DNA of 64,000 bases from Streptomyces sp. CB00316 (GTDB lineage Bacteria > Actinomycetota > Actinomycetes > Streptomycetales > Streptomycetaceae): NCBI RefSeq assembly GCF_001905595.1, contig NZ_LIXI01000001.1, positions 850,219 to 914,218 of the forward strand, read 5' to 3'. This document shows positions 28,202-36,711 of the stretch, piece after piece. The notes beneath the pieces are model-generated. The model was given only the letters and a program-made list of their open reading frames with translations, was not told the DNA's origin and did not search any database. Position 1 is the first letter of the stretch; each line of letters opens with the position of its first letter. A program made the translations under genes and the position numbers.

Positions 28202-28507
28202 ATGGCCGTTGCCGCAGTCACGACCGAGCCGCTCGACCGACAGCTCCCGATGCCCTTCCACCCGCCGCTGCCCGCCCCGCCGACGAAGAAGCGGCTGCCC
28301 GCGGGCCGCCCCCGCGAGTGGTACGTCTCGCACAACCGCCGCCTCAAGGCCATGCGCCTGGCGATCGCCCTGCTCGACAGCGGGGTCTACCAGCCGGCCA
28401 GCGCCGGAAACCACAAGATACGGACCACCGCCGAGCGTCTGGGCATGCACCCGCCGTCCGACACCACGTGCCGCATGGTCCGCGCCCTGATCCGCTACGG
28501 CCGCTGA
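28202..28507 (+). CDS. Small conserved-looking protein of unknown function
   Basis: 101 residues, highly basic, Pro-rich at the N terminus (MPFHPPLPAPPTKKRLPAGRP) with a compact helical C-terminal half (HNRRLKAMRLAIALLDSGVY ... CRMVRALIRYGR). The C-terminal part could be a small nucleic-acid-binding helix-turn-helix, but I do not recognise the family. AGGAGG at 28190-28195 is six bases from the ATG at 28202 and directly abuts the in-frame ATG at 28196, so 28202 is preferred. Confidence 0.7.
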   Translation: MAVAAVTTEPLDRQLPMPFHPPLPAPPTKKRLPAGRPREWYVSHNRRLKAMRLAIALLDSGVYQPASAGNHKIRTTAERLGMHPPSDTTCRMVRALIRYGR

Positions 28508-28527
28508 CGCCACCTTCCGCTGACGAT

Positions 28528-28561
28528 CGGTGCCCCTGGTCCGAACGGTCCGGGGGCACCG
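28528..28561 (+). terminator. Terminator after the small gene
   Basis: CGGTGCCCC (28528-28536) pairs with GGGGCACCG (28553-28561), 20 bases past the stop. Confidence 0.65.
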
Positions 28562-28567
28562 GCACGC

Positions 28568-28951
28568 TCCGCCGCGTACCACCTGGTCATCGAGACCCGC
28601 TTCGAGCACGCCTTCGTCGGCGCGGTGTCGGTGGGCGAGACGGACCCCAGGGCCGGCCGCTTCCGTACGGGCATCGAAGTCACCCGCGAACACCGCCGCC
28701 GGGGATACGCGGCCGAGGCCACCGAACTGGTCCTCACCTACATGTTCGCCGAACAGCGCAGCCACAAGTGCGAGGTGGAGGTCTACGCCTTCAACGACGC
28801 CTTCCTCGCCCTCTACCGCAGACTCGGCTTCGTGGAGGAGGGCCGCCTGCGCCAGCACGAGTTCTTCGCGGGCGCCTACCAGGACGTGGTCCTGCTGGGC
28901 ATCACGGCGGACGAGTGCTGGGCGGGCCGGGCGCGGCCTTCGCTGCGCTGA
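28568..28951 (+). pseudogene. 5'-truncated GNAT acetyltransferase gene
   Basis: From about 28577 the frame reads YHLVIETRFEHAFVGAVSVGE and then the acetyl-CoA site TREHRRRGYAAEATELVLTYMF, followed by NDAFLALYRRLGFVEEGRLRQHEFF, a RimJ/RimL-like GNAT core, to the stop at 28949-28951. There is no start codon between the upstream stop at 28505 and a GTG at 28625 that lies inside the domain. The usual first 50-60 residues, with beta-strand 1 and the substrate-binding helices, are missing. The upstream edge coincides with the terminator of the preceding gene, so a deletion probably joined the two. Confidence 0.65.
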
Positions 28952-29248
28952 GGCGCTGAGGACGAGTCGGCTTCCGATCCCCCGGGGCCTGGAATCAGCC
29001 GAAGTGATCTGCTGGCCGAGGCTGAGTGAGGGCAGGTCGATGGCGCGAGGATCCGGTCCGTCTGCTCCCGCACGACATCATCCCCGCCTCGGCACCCGAG
29101 GACATGCTTCCCGTCCATCAGGAGGCCCGGTCCCACCTGGACCGGGGCCCAGCGCGGCCGACAGCACGAGCGAGGGCCGCCACTCCCGGAAGGAGGTGGC
29201 GGCCCTCGGTGCCTCAGGCATCAGGCGCAGGTGGGTACGCCCCGCGGC
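28952..29248. other. Intergenic region downstream of glnA
   Basis: About 300 bases without a gene. Only the glnA terminator at 29171-29208 was identified; the rest shows no coding bias. Confidence 0.6.
29171..29208 (-). terminator. Terminator of glnA
   Basis: 13-pair stem, 29171-29183 with 29196-29208, 40 bases past the glnA stop. Confidence 0.85.
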
Positions 29249-30658
29249 TCAGATGTCGAAGTACAGCTCGAACTCGTGCGGGTGCGGGCGCAGCTGGATC
29301 GGGGCGATCTCGTGCGTGCGCTTGTAGTCGATCCACGTCTCGATCAGGTCCGACGTGAAGACGCCGCCCGCCTGGAGGTACTCGTTGTCCGCCTCCAGGG
29401 CCTCGAGCACCGCCGGGAGGGACGTCGGGACCTGCTGGACGTTGGCGTGCTCCTCGGGAGCCAGCTCGTAGAGGTCCTTGTCGATCGGCTCGGCCGGCTC
29501 GATCTTGTTCTTGACGCCGTCCAGGCCCGCCATGAGCAGCGCGGAGAACGCGAGGTACGGGTTGGAGGACGGGTCCGGGGCGCGGAACTCGACGCGCTTG
29601 GCCTTCGGGTTCGAGCCGGTGATCGGGATGCGCATCGCGGCGGAGCGGTTGCGCTGCGAGTACACCATGTTGACCGGGGCCTCGAAGCCGGGGACCAGGC
29701 GGTGGTACGAGTTCACCGTCGGGTTGGTGAACGCCAGCAGCGACGGGGCGTGCTTCAGGATGCCGCCGATGTAGTAGCGCGCCATGTCCGACAGGCCCGC
29801 GTAACCCTGCTCGTCGTAGAAGAGCGGCGTACCGCCCTGCCACAGCGACTGGTGGACGTGCATGCCCGAACCGTTGTCGCCGAAGATCGGCTTCGGCATG
29901 AAGGTCGCGGTCTTGCCGTTGCGCCAGGCGACGTTCTTCACGATGTACTTGAAGAGCATCAGGTCGTCGGCCGCGGCGAGCAGCGTGTTGAACTTGTAGT
30001 TGATCTCGGCCTGGCCGGCGGTGCCGACCTCGTGGTGCTGGCGCTCGACCTGGAGGCCGTTCTTGTCCAGCTCCAGGGAGATCTCGGCACGCAGGTCGGC
30101 GAAGTGGTCCACCGGCGGGACCGGGAAGTAGCCGCCCTTGTAGCGGACCTTGTAGCCGCGGTTGTTCTCCTCCGACCCGGTGTTCCAGGCGCCGGCCTCG
30201 GAGTCGATGTGGTAGAAGCTCTCGTTCGCCGACGTCTGGAAGCGGACGTTGTCGAAGACGTAGAACTCGGCCTCCGGGCCGAAGTACGCGGTGTCCGCGA
30301 AGCCGGTCGAGGCGAGGTACGCCTCGGCCTTCTTGGCGATGTTGCGCGGGTCGCGGCTGTACTGCTCACCCGTGATCGGGTCGTGGATGAAGAAGTTGAT
30401 GTTGACGGTCTTGTCGCGGCGGAAGGGGTCCACCCGAGCCGTCGACAGGTCGGCGCGCAGCGCCATGTCCGACTCGTGGATCGCCTGGAAACCGCGGATC
30501 GACGAGCCGTCGAAGGCGAGTTCCTCGGCCGGGTCGAAGGTCGCTGCCGGGATCGTGAAGTGCTGCATCACCCCGGGCAGGTCGCAGAACCGGACATCGA
30601 TGAACTTGACGTCGTTGTCCGCCACGTACTTCTGCACTTCGTCGGCGTTCTGGAACAT
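29249..30658 (-). CDS. glnA: Glutamine synthetase I
   Basis: The 469-residue prokaryotic GSI subunit, the exact family length. Signatures: [17 protein letters not shown], the [11 protein letters not shown] metal-binding strand, [12 protein letters not shown] and [11 protein letters not shown]. Tyr397 in DLYELAPEE is the adenylylation site used by GlnE, so post-translational control is expected in addition to GlnR. AGGAGGAG precedes the ATG. It makes glutamine in the cytoplasm as a dodecamer and duplicates the function of glnII 5.7 kb away on the same strand. A four-half-site GlnR box lies 98-135 bases upstream. Confidence 0.97.
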   Translation of the reverse strand: MFQNADEVQKYVADNDVKFIDVRFCDLPGVMQHFTIPAATFDPAEELAFDGSSIRGFQAIHESDMALRADLSTARVDPFRRDKTVNINFFIHDPITGEQYSRDPRNIAKKAEAYLASTGFADTAYFGPEAEFYVFDNVRFQTSANESFYHIDSEAGAWNTGSEENNRGYKVRYKGGYFPVPPVDHFADLRAEISLELDKNGLQVERQHHEVGTAGQAEINYKFNTLLAAADDLMLFKYIVKNVAWRNGKTATFMPKPIFGDNGSGMHVHQSLWQGGTPLFYDEQGYAGLSDMARYYIGGILKHAPSLLAFTNPTVNSYHRLVPGFEAPVNMVYSQRNRSAAMRIPITGSNPKAKRVEFRAPDPSSNPYLAFSALLMAGLDGVKNKIEPAEPIDKDLYELAPEEHANVQQVPTSLPAVLEALEADNEYLQAGGVFTSDLIETWIDYKRTHEIAPIQLRPHPHEFELYFDI

Positions 30659-30739
30659 CCAACTCCTCCTACTCCCGACCCGGGAGGGACGGGGTTGTAG
30701 CTCGTGGTGCGGCCAGTGCGGTGGCACACGCTGGACCCG

Positions 30740-30745
30740 ACCATA
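30740..30745 (-). promoter_or_regulatory. Likely -10 element of the glnA promoter
   Basis: TATGGT on the minus strand, ten bases downstream of the GlnR box, so the box occupies the -35 and upstream activator region. Confidence 0.5.
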
Positions 30746-30755
30746 GGCAGGCGTG

Positions 30756-30793
30756 ATTTCTCAAGCATGACCCATTTGTTTCGCCCAAGTTAA
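30756..30793 (-). promoter_or_regulatory. GlnR box upstream of glnA
   Basis: Read on the minus strand: TTAAC-n6-GAAAC-n6-GTCAT-n6-GAAAT, the same 38-base four-half-site geometry as upstream of glnII, and very close to the GlnR consensus gTnAc-n6-GaAAc. Confidence 0.88.
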
Positions 30794-30892
30794 CCGGGGC
30801 GAGGGTGAGCGGCATCTCAGCGGCTGTCTCCGCGCGGCTTTTTCCGTGCCCCGCCCGGCCGGGCCCAAACCTGGGCGCAGTACCGTGGGCGG

Positions 30893-31360
30893 GTGGACAA
30901 CAGGCAAGCAATCGGATCGTGGCTCTCGGGGCCCCGCGCGGCCGCGGAAGAGATGGGTGCCGACTTCGGCTACCGCGGCAAGCGGCTCGGGCTGCCCGAG
31001 GAGGGGCCGGGGGCCATCGCCCCGCTCGGCCGCCGTTTCGGGGCCGTCTTCATCGACTGGTCGATCTGCATGGTGATCGCATACGGGCTGCTCGCTCGCG
31101 GTGACCAGCAGGCGGCGGGGAACTGGGCGCTCGGCGTCTTCCTCCTCATGAGCGCCCTCACCGTCGGCACCATCGGCTGCACCCCCGGCAAGCGCCTTCT
31201 GGGGCTGCGCGTGGTCTCCGAGGACGGCGGCCGCCTCGGCTTCGGTCGCGTCCTCGTCCGGACCGTCCTGCTTCTGCTCGTCATTCCCGCCCTCGTCTGG
31301 GACCGCGACGGGCGCGGCCTCCACGACCGCCTCGGCCGCGCCGTACAGGTCCGGATGTAG
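30893..31360 (+). CDS. RDD-family membrane protein
   Basis: 155 residues. After a cytoplasmic N-terminal segment, PLGRRFGAVFIDWSICMVIAYGLLA is the characteristic RDD-type helix (here R...D), followed by a second helix (ALGVFLLMSALTVGTIGCTPGKRLLGLRVV) and a third (VLVRTVLLLLVIPALVW). The function of this family is not settled. It starts at GTG and is divergent from glnA with about 230 bases between the start codons, including the GlnR box. Confidence 0.88.
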   Translation: MDNRQAIGSWLSGPRAAAEEMGADFGYRGKRLGLPEEGPGAIAPLGRRFGAVFIDWSICMVIAYGLLARGDQQAAGNWALGVFLLMSALTVGTIGCTPGKRLLGLRVVSEDGGRLGFGRVLVRTVLLLLVIPALVWDRDGRGLHDRLGRAVQVRM

Positions 31361-31426
31361 CCCACCCGTACACACCCGATGACAGACCCGATGCAGCCCC
31401 ACCCCTGCACACCCGCAGAAACGCAG

Positions 31427-31457
31427 CGGCCCCGGACCATTCCTCGGTCCGGGGCCG
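31427..31457. terminator. Bidirectional terminator
   Basis: 12-pair stem CGGCCCCGGACC/GGTCCGGGGCCG around a seven-base loop, between the convergent RDD and DUF4191 genes. Confidence 0.85.
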
Positions 31458-31481
31458 TCCTGTGTACGTCGCGCCTGGCGC

Positions 31482-32189
31482 TCAGCGCATCTTTCCGCCG
31501 CGCGGCATCCGCATGCCCTTGGGCATCGGGCCCTTCGGCAGCGGCATGTTGCTCATCAGGTCGCCCATCGCACGCAGCCGGTCGTTGGTGGTGGTCACCT
31601 GCGGGCCGGTCAGGACGCGGGGAAGCTTCAGCATCTTCGTGCGGACCTTCTTCAGGGGCACCTGGCCCTCGCCGTTGCCGACGATGATGTCGTGGACCGG
31701 GACGTCCACCACGATGCGGGCCATCTTCTTCTTCTCGGCCGCCAGGAGGCCCTTCACCCGGTTCGGGTTGCCCTCGGCGACCAGGACGATGCCGGCCTTG
31801 CCGACGGAGCGGTGCACGACGTCCTGGCTGCGGTTCATCGCCACGGCGGGGGTCGTGGTCCAGCCGCGTCCGATCCGGTCCAGGACGGCGGCCGCCGCAC
31901 CGGGCTGGCCCTCCATCTGCCCGAAGGCCGCTCGCTCGGCCCGTCGTCCGAAGATGATCGCCATCGCGAGGACGGCCAGGACGAAGCCCAGGATGCCCAG
32001 GTAGACCGGGTGACCGATCACGAAGCCGATGCCGAGGAGGACACCGAACGTGGCGATTCCCACGCCCGCGACGATGAACCCGATCTTGCTGTCGGACCGC
32101 CTGGTCATCTTGTAGGTCAAGGCGATCTGCTTGAGCCGCCCTGCGTTCTCGGCGCTGTCCGCGCCTTCAGTTTTTGCCTTCCTCGCCAT
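31482..32189 (-). CDS. DUF4191 membrane protein
   Basis: 235 residues. A basic N-terminal cytoplasmic part (GRLKQIALTYKMTRRSD) precedes two transmembrane helices (IGFIVAGVGIATFGVLLGIG and VYLGILGFVLAVLAMAIIFG), then a soluble C-terminal domain (RRAERAAFGQMEGQPGAAAAVLD ... RMPRGGKMR). The family is conserved next to lipA in actinobacteria; its function is unknown, with an envelope-biogenesis or lipoylation-linked role only suggested by position. Confidence 0.88.
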   Translation of the reverse strand: MARKAKTEGADSAENAGRLKQIALTYKMTRRSDSKIGFIVAGVGIATFGVLLGIGFVIGHPVYLGILGFVLAVLAMAIIFGRRAERAAFGQMEGQPGAAAAVLDRIGRGWTTTPAVAMNRSQDVVHRSVGKAGIVLVAEGNPNRVKGLLAAEKKKMARIVVDVPVHDIIVGNGEGQVPLKKVRTKMLKLPRVLTGPQVTTTNDRLRAMGDLMSNMPLPKGPMPKGMRMPRGGKMR

Positions 32190-32219
32190 GAAAAGAAGTT
32201 TACGTGGCGTGGAAGCGAC

Positions 32220-32420
32220 CTAGGAACGGTGGTCGGCCACCGCGTCCGGTACGTACGGGGACTCCACCCGGTCCTTGGCCCGGCGGCGGTCCTCCAGGAC
32301 GGCCGTCCAGGCGTTGCGGCGAGCGGTGCGCTGGCCGCTGCTCAGCAGCAGCGACTCGACGGCGCGCAGGGCGGTGGTGACGGACGGAAGGGCGTGGGCG
32401 CGGACCGGTGCGGCCTGCAT
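32220..32420 (-). CDS. Small protein of unknown function
   Basis: 66 residues with an arginine-rich helical core (ALRAVESLLLSSGQRTARRNAWTAVLEDRRRAKDRVE). The ATG at 32420 was chosen because GAGGGGGAA sits at normal distance upstream; longer in-frame starts lack one. It lies between lipA and the DUF4191 gene in the same direction. From memory a short gene occupies the same place in S. coelicolor, which supports it as real. Confidence 0.65.
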   Translation of the reverse strand: MQAAPVRAHALPSVTTALRAVESLLLSSGQRTARRNAWTAVLEDRRRAKDRVESPYVPDAVADHRS

Positions 32421-32686
32421 GGTGTTCCCCCTCGGAGTGGATGCGCCACCCGGGCGCGGACTGAGTACGGGAAGCGGTGACGCGACGGCCGTGGGAGCTG
32501 CCGCTGCACGTGCACCTAGGGTCACTGCTTGGTGTTACCAGTGCGTGACCGGTGGGTCAAACACCAATGAACCCTTCATTCCGGCGCCCCGCACGCCGAG
32601 GCGGCCCGTACGCGTCCCTCACCTGCGGGGAGCGCACGGGCCCCCTCGGCCGTGCGGTTACTGCTCGGTAGCTCGGGTGAGCGGAT

Positions 32687-33664
32687 TCACACGGCCTGGG
32701 CGGTCGGCAGGCTTCCGGTGGCCGCACCGCGGGCCTCCATCGCCTGCTGGAAGAGACGGCCCGCGCGGTACGAGGAACGCACCAGCGGCCCCGACATCAC
32801 GCCGGAGTAGCCGATCGCGTCGGCCTCGTCCTTCAGCTCCACGAACTCCATCGGCTTCACCCAGCGCTCCACCGGGTGGTGGCGCACGGTGGGCCGCAGG
32901 TACTGCGTAATCGTGATGAGCTCGCAACCCGCGTCGTAGAGGTCCTGGAGCGCCTCGCTGACTTCCTCGCGGGTCTCGCCCATGCCGAGGATCAGGTTCG
33001 ACTTGGTCACCAGGCCGGCCTCGCGGGCCCGCGTGATGACTTCCAGGGACCGCTCGTAGCGGAAGCCGGGGCGGATGCGCTTGAAGATGCGCGGCACCGT
33101 CTCCACGTTGTGCGCGAGCACCTCGGGGCGCGAGGAGAAGACCTCGGCGAGCTGCTCGGGCTCGGCGTTGAAGTCGGGGATCAGCAGCTCGACCTTGGTC
33201 GCGCCCGCCTCCCGCTCCGCCGTGAGCGTGTGGATCTGGCGGACGGTCTCGGCGTACAGCCAGGCTCCGCCGTCCTCCAGGTCGTCGCGGGCGACGCCGG
33301 TGATGGTGGCGTAGTTCAGGTCCATCTTGACGACGGACTCGCCGACCCGGCGGGGCTCGTCACGGTCCAGCGCCTGCGGCTTGCCCGTGTCGATCTGGCA
33401 GAAGTCGCAGCGCCGCGTGCACTGGTCGCCGCCGATGAGGAAGGTGGCCTCGCGGTCCTCCCAGCACTCGAAGATGTTGGGGCAGCCCGCCTCCTGGCAG
33501 ACCGTGTGCAGCCCCTCGCCCTTCACGAGATTCTGCAGCTGCTTGTACTCGGGGCCCATCTTCGCCCGCGTTTTGATCCACTCGGGCTTGCGCTCGATGG
33601 GGGTCTGGCTGTTTCGGACCTCCAGGCGCAGCATCTTGCGCCCGTCGGGTGCGACAGCGGACAC
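32687..33664 (-). CDS. lipA: Lipoyl synthase
   Basis: A 325-residue radical SAM enzyme that inserts two sulfurs into octanoyl groups bound to lipoyl domains. Both iron-sulfur clusters are encoded: the auxiliary cluster cysteines about C56, C61 and C67 ([12 protein letters not shown]) and the radical SAM CxxxCxxC at about C82, C86 and C89 (CTRRCDFC). The C-terminal RSSYRAG motif carries the serine ligand of the auxiliary cluster. GTG at 33664 was chosen because AAAGGGGAG lies five bases upstream. It acts with LipB just upstream; their substrate E2 protein is encoded at 45220-47058. Confidence 0.96.
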   Translation of the reverse strand: MSAVAPDGRKMLRLEVRNSQTPIERKPEWIKTRAKMGPEYKQLQNLVKGEGLHTVCQEAGCPNIFECWEDREATFLIGGDQCTRRCDFCQIDTGKPQALDRDEPRRVGESVVKMDLNYATITGVARDDLEDGGAWLYAETVRQIHTLTAEREAGATKVELLIPDFNAEPEQLAEVFSSRPEVLAHNVETVPRIFKRIRPGFRYERSLEVITRAREAGLVTKSNLILGMGETREEVSEALQDLYDAGCELITITQYLRPTVRHHPVERWVKPMEFVELKDEADAIGYSGVMSGPLVRSSYRAGRLFQQAMEARGAATGSLPTAQAV

Positions 33665-33846
33665 TCCGGCTCCCCTTTGCTTTCTGCTGCGTGGTTTTCG
33701 CATGGGATTCTTCGGCCAACACCAGGGTACGCCCGTAAATCAAACGGCCTTACGCCTGGCCAACCTGCGGCCGCCGGGGCCTGTTCCCCGGCCGGTGGCG
33801 GCGGTCGGGGCTACTGACCGGTACTGCCTTCCGGTGATCGCCGGTG

Positions 33847-34656
33847 CTATGCCGGGGCCGCGGCCTTCGGCTGGTCGATCACGCGGGGCGCGAGCTCCGC
33901 GTTCTCCAGGATGTCCCGCAGGTGCTTCTCGGCGACCGGCAGCACCTCCTCGATGGTGATCTCCCGGCCCAGCTCGTTCGAGAGGGACGTCACCCCCGCG
34001 TCGCGGATGCCGCAGGGCACGATCCGGTCGAACCAGGTGTTGTCCGGGTTCACGTTGAGCGCGAAGCCGTGCATCGTGACGCCCTTGGCGACCCGGATCC
34101 CGATGGCGGCCAGCTTGCGGTCCTCGCGGCGCTGGCCCGCGTTGGACGGGGCGTACTCCGGGCCGTTCAGCCGTGGGTCGAACTCCTCGTCCTGGAGCCT
34201 GGGGTCGAAGTCCAGCGAGAGCCCGCCGAGCGTACGACGCTCCTCGACCGGGTCGCCGAGCACCCAGACACCGCTGCGGCCCTCGACCCGTGAGGTCTCC
34301 ACCCCGAAGTCGGCGGCCGTACGGATCAGCGCGTCCTCCAGGCGGCGGACGTGCGCGACGACGTCCACCGGGCGCGGCAGCTTCTGGATCGGGTAGCCGA
34401 CGAGCTGCCCCGGGCCGTGCCAGGTGATCTTCCCGCCCCGGTCCACATCGATGACCGGGGTGCCGTCCAGCGGGCGCTCGCTGTCGGCGGTCCGACGGCC
34501 CGCCGTGTAGACGGGCGGGTGTTCCAGGAGCAGACAGGTGTCCGGCACCAGGTCCTCGAACCGGGCCGCGTGCACCTCGCGCTGCTTCTGCCAGGCCTCC
34601 GTGTACTCGACGGCCTCGTCACCGAAGCCCAGACGGACGAACCGCAGCTCGCTCAC
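33847..34656 (-). CDS. lipB: Octanoyl-[acyl carrier protein]:protein octanoyltransferase
   Basis: 269 residues. LipB transfers octanoate from ACP to lipoyl domains through an acyl-cysteine intermediate: about C215 in [13 protein letters not shown], with the catalytic lysine about K181 in [10 protein letters not shown], plus [12 protein letters not shown] and [12 protein letters not shown]. An insertion of about 40 residues between the GRSGVWVL and RKLAAIG blocks lengthens it relative to E. coli LipB. GTG at 34656 has GGGAGG seven to eight bases upstream. The gene precedes lipA by 182 bases on the same strand. Confidence 0.95.
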   Translation of the reverse strand: MSELRFVRLGFGDEAVEYTEAWQKQREVHAARFEDLVPDTCLLLEHPPVYTAGRRTADSERPLDGTPVIDVDRGGKITWHGPGQLVGYPIQKLPRPVDVVAHVRRLEDALIRTAADFGVETSRVEGRSGVWVLGDPVEERRTLGGLSLDFDPRLQDEEFDPRLNGPEYAPSNAGQRREDRKLAAIGIRVAKGVTMHGFALNVNPDNTWFDRIVPCGIRDAGVTSLSNELGREITIEEVLPVAEKHLRDILENAELAPRVIDQPKAAAPA

Positions 34657-34958
34657 GACAGATGCCTCCCTACGTCGGGCGCCGTGTGCCCGAAGGGGTG
34701 TCCCCCGGGATGACGGCACCCTGCACTGATCGCGCCCGCATCCACTGTACGACCGTCACCCGGCCGGCCCACCGGCAGGTGGAGGAGGCGCTTCCCGACG
34801 TGAAGGGGCTCCGGTCCCTTCTGTCAGCTCTGTCCACAATCCTCACACGATCGGATGAACGTGGAGCAAAGGGTGTCTCCGACCGCCCCGGCGGACGCTA
34901 AATTCGCGCCGTTCCCCAGGGGCTGCCCGGCCCCCGAAGGCAGGAGACCGTACAGCTG
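34657..34958. other. Divergent intergenic region between lipB and the HTH/TPR regulator
   Basis: About 300 bases holding the promoters of both divergent genes. CTAAATTCG near 34896 could be a -10 region for the rightward gene; nothing else stands out. Confidence 0.4.
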
Positions 34959-36674
34959 ATGTCGGAACGACCCCCGCAGCGCACGCCCAACCGCCGCCTC
35001 GCCTCTCTCATCGCGGAAGCCGGGTTCTCCCACGCGGGCCTCGCCCGCCGGGTAGATCAGCTCGGCCTCGAACACGGACTGGACCTGCGGTACGACAAGA
35101 CCTCGGTCACCCGCTGGCTGCGGGGACAGCAGCCGCGCGGCACGACCCCCGCCCTGATCGCCGAGGTCTTCACCCGGCGCCTCGGGCGGCGGCTCTCCGC
35201 CCAGGACCTCGGCCTCGACGCCTGCGCGCCCGTCTACGCGGGGCTGGAGTTCGCGGCCACCCCCGCCGAGGCCGTCGACATCGTCAGCGGCCTGTGGCGC
35301 AAGGACGCGGGGACGCACACCGAGCTGCGCAAGATCGCCTTCACCCCGGCCGGTCTCGTCGTCCCCAGCCGCGACTGGCTGATCGGCCGCGCCGACGACT
35401 GGGTGGCCCGCGACGGCGGGGCGGCCCAGCCGCCCGCGCCGCACCGCGGGGCAGGTGCCGGGGCCGCCGGCGCGTCCCCGACACCCGGCGGCCGTACGGA
35501 GACGCCGGCCCCGGGCCGTACGGACGGCGGTCTGCGCACCGACCTCCGCGGCGTGCCCCGCCCCGGCGGACCCGTACGCCCGGCGGGCCGGCCCGCCACC
35601 GGCCACCCCGTTCCGGCCGGTGGCCAGCCGAAGGCGGACCCGTCCGGGAGGGCCCGGCCAGGAGCGGGGGCGGGGGCCCTGCCCGGCGGACTGCCCGGCT
35701 CCGGAGCCTCTTCCGGTACGGAGGCGCTCCCCGCGGTCCCGCGCCAGCGACAGACCGAGCGCGGGCCCGGCCTGCGGGTCGGCAACGGCGACGTAGCGGC
35801 GCTGCGCTCGGTCGGCGAGCTCTTCCGCACCCTCGACCACACCTACGGCGGCGGCCACGCCCGCCAGGCCCTAGTGCGGTACCTGGAGCACGAGGCCGAG
35901 CCGATGCTCCGCGGAAGTTACGGCGAAGCCACCGGGCGCCGCCTCTTCGCCGCGGTCGCCGACCTCACCCGGCTGGCCGGCTGGACCTCCTTCGACATCG
36001 CCGCCCACGGCCTGGCCCAGCGGTACTTCGTCCAGGCCCTGCGGCTCGCCCAGGCCGCCGGGGACCGCGGCTACGGGGCGTACGTCCTGATCACCATGAG
36101 CCGCCAGGCCGTCTACCTCGGCCACGGCAGGGAGGCCGTGCAGCTCGCGCGCGTCGCCCAGCAGGGCATCGGCTCCGCCGCCCCGCCCCTCGTCCAGGCC
36201 CTGCTGCACTCGGTGGAGGCGCGCGGCCACGGGATCCTCGGCGAGGCGCGGGCCTGCACCGCCGCGCTGACCCGGGCCGAGCACGCCCTGGAGACCGCGC
36301 GCCCGGGGGACGAGGCGCCGGCGTGGGCCCGCCCCTTCGGCGAGGCCCAGCTCGCCCACGAGCTCGGCCACTGCCACCGCGACCTCCAGCAGTACCGGGC
36401 CGCCGCCCAGCACGCGGAGCGCTCACTCCAGCTGCGCGCCCCGGCGTACGCCCGCAGCCGGCTGTTCTGCCGGGTGGTCCTCGCCTCCGCCCGGCTGGGC
36501 CTCGGCGAGCTGGAACAGGCCTGCCTGCTGGGCGCCGAGGCCGCCCAGCAGGCCTCCGAGATGCGCTCGGTCCGGGCCGTCGAGTACGTACGCGCCTTCG
36601 AGCGCAGCCTGGAGCCGTACCGGGACGCCGCCCCCGTACGCGGATACCGCGACCGGGTGGCGGCGCTGGGCTGA
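34959..36674 (+). CDS. HTH plus TPR-like regulator (NsdA-like)
   Basis: 571 residues. An N-terminal helix-turn-helix (RRLASLIAEAGFSHAGLARRVDQLG ... TSVTRWLRGQQPRG, residues 12-60) is followed by a long Pro/Gly-rich low-complexity linker (about 150-265) and a helical repeat domain resembling tetratricopeptide repeats up to the C terminus. This layout is that of Streptomyces developmental/antibiotic regulators such as NsdA; orthology is not claimed. AGGAGACC lies 12 bases upstream of the ATG, rather far. The linker composition is more biased than the domains on each side. Confidence 0.75.
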   Translation: MSERPPQRTPNRRLASLIAEAGFSHAGLARRVDQLGLEHGLDLRYDKTSVTRWLRGQQPRGTTPALIAEVFTRRLGRRLSAQDLGLDACAPVYAGLEFAATPAEAVDIVSGLWRKDAGTHTELRKIAFTPAGLVVPSRDWLIGRADDWVARDGGAAQPPAPHRGAGAGAAGASPTPGGRTETPAPGRTDGGLRTDLRGVPRPGGPVRPAGRPATGHPVPAGGQPKADPSGRARPGAGAGALPGGLPGSGASSGTEALPAVPRQRQTERGPGLRVGNGDVAALRSVGELFRTLDHTYGGGHARQALVRYLEHEAEPMLRGSYGEATGRRLFAAVADLTRLAGWTSFDIAAHGLAQRYFVQALRLAQAAGDRGYGAYVLITMSRQAVYLGHGREAVQLARVAQQGIGSAAPPLVQALLHSVEARGHGILGEARACTAALTRAEHALETARPGDEAPAWARPFGEAQLAHELGHCHRDLQQYRAAAQHAERSLQLRAPAYARSRLFCRVVLASARLGLGELEQACLLGAEAAQQASEMRSVRAVEYVRAFERSLEPYRDAAPVRGYRDRVAALG

Positions 36675-36711
36675 CCCCCGGACGGGCGCCTTCGAACGGG
36701 AGTGCCCGCCG

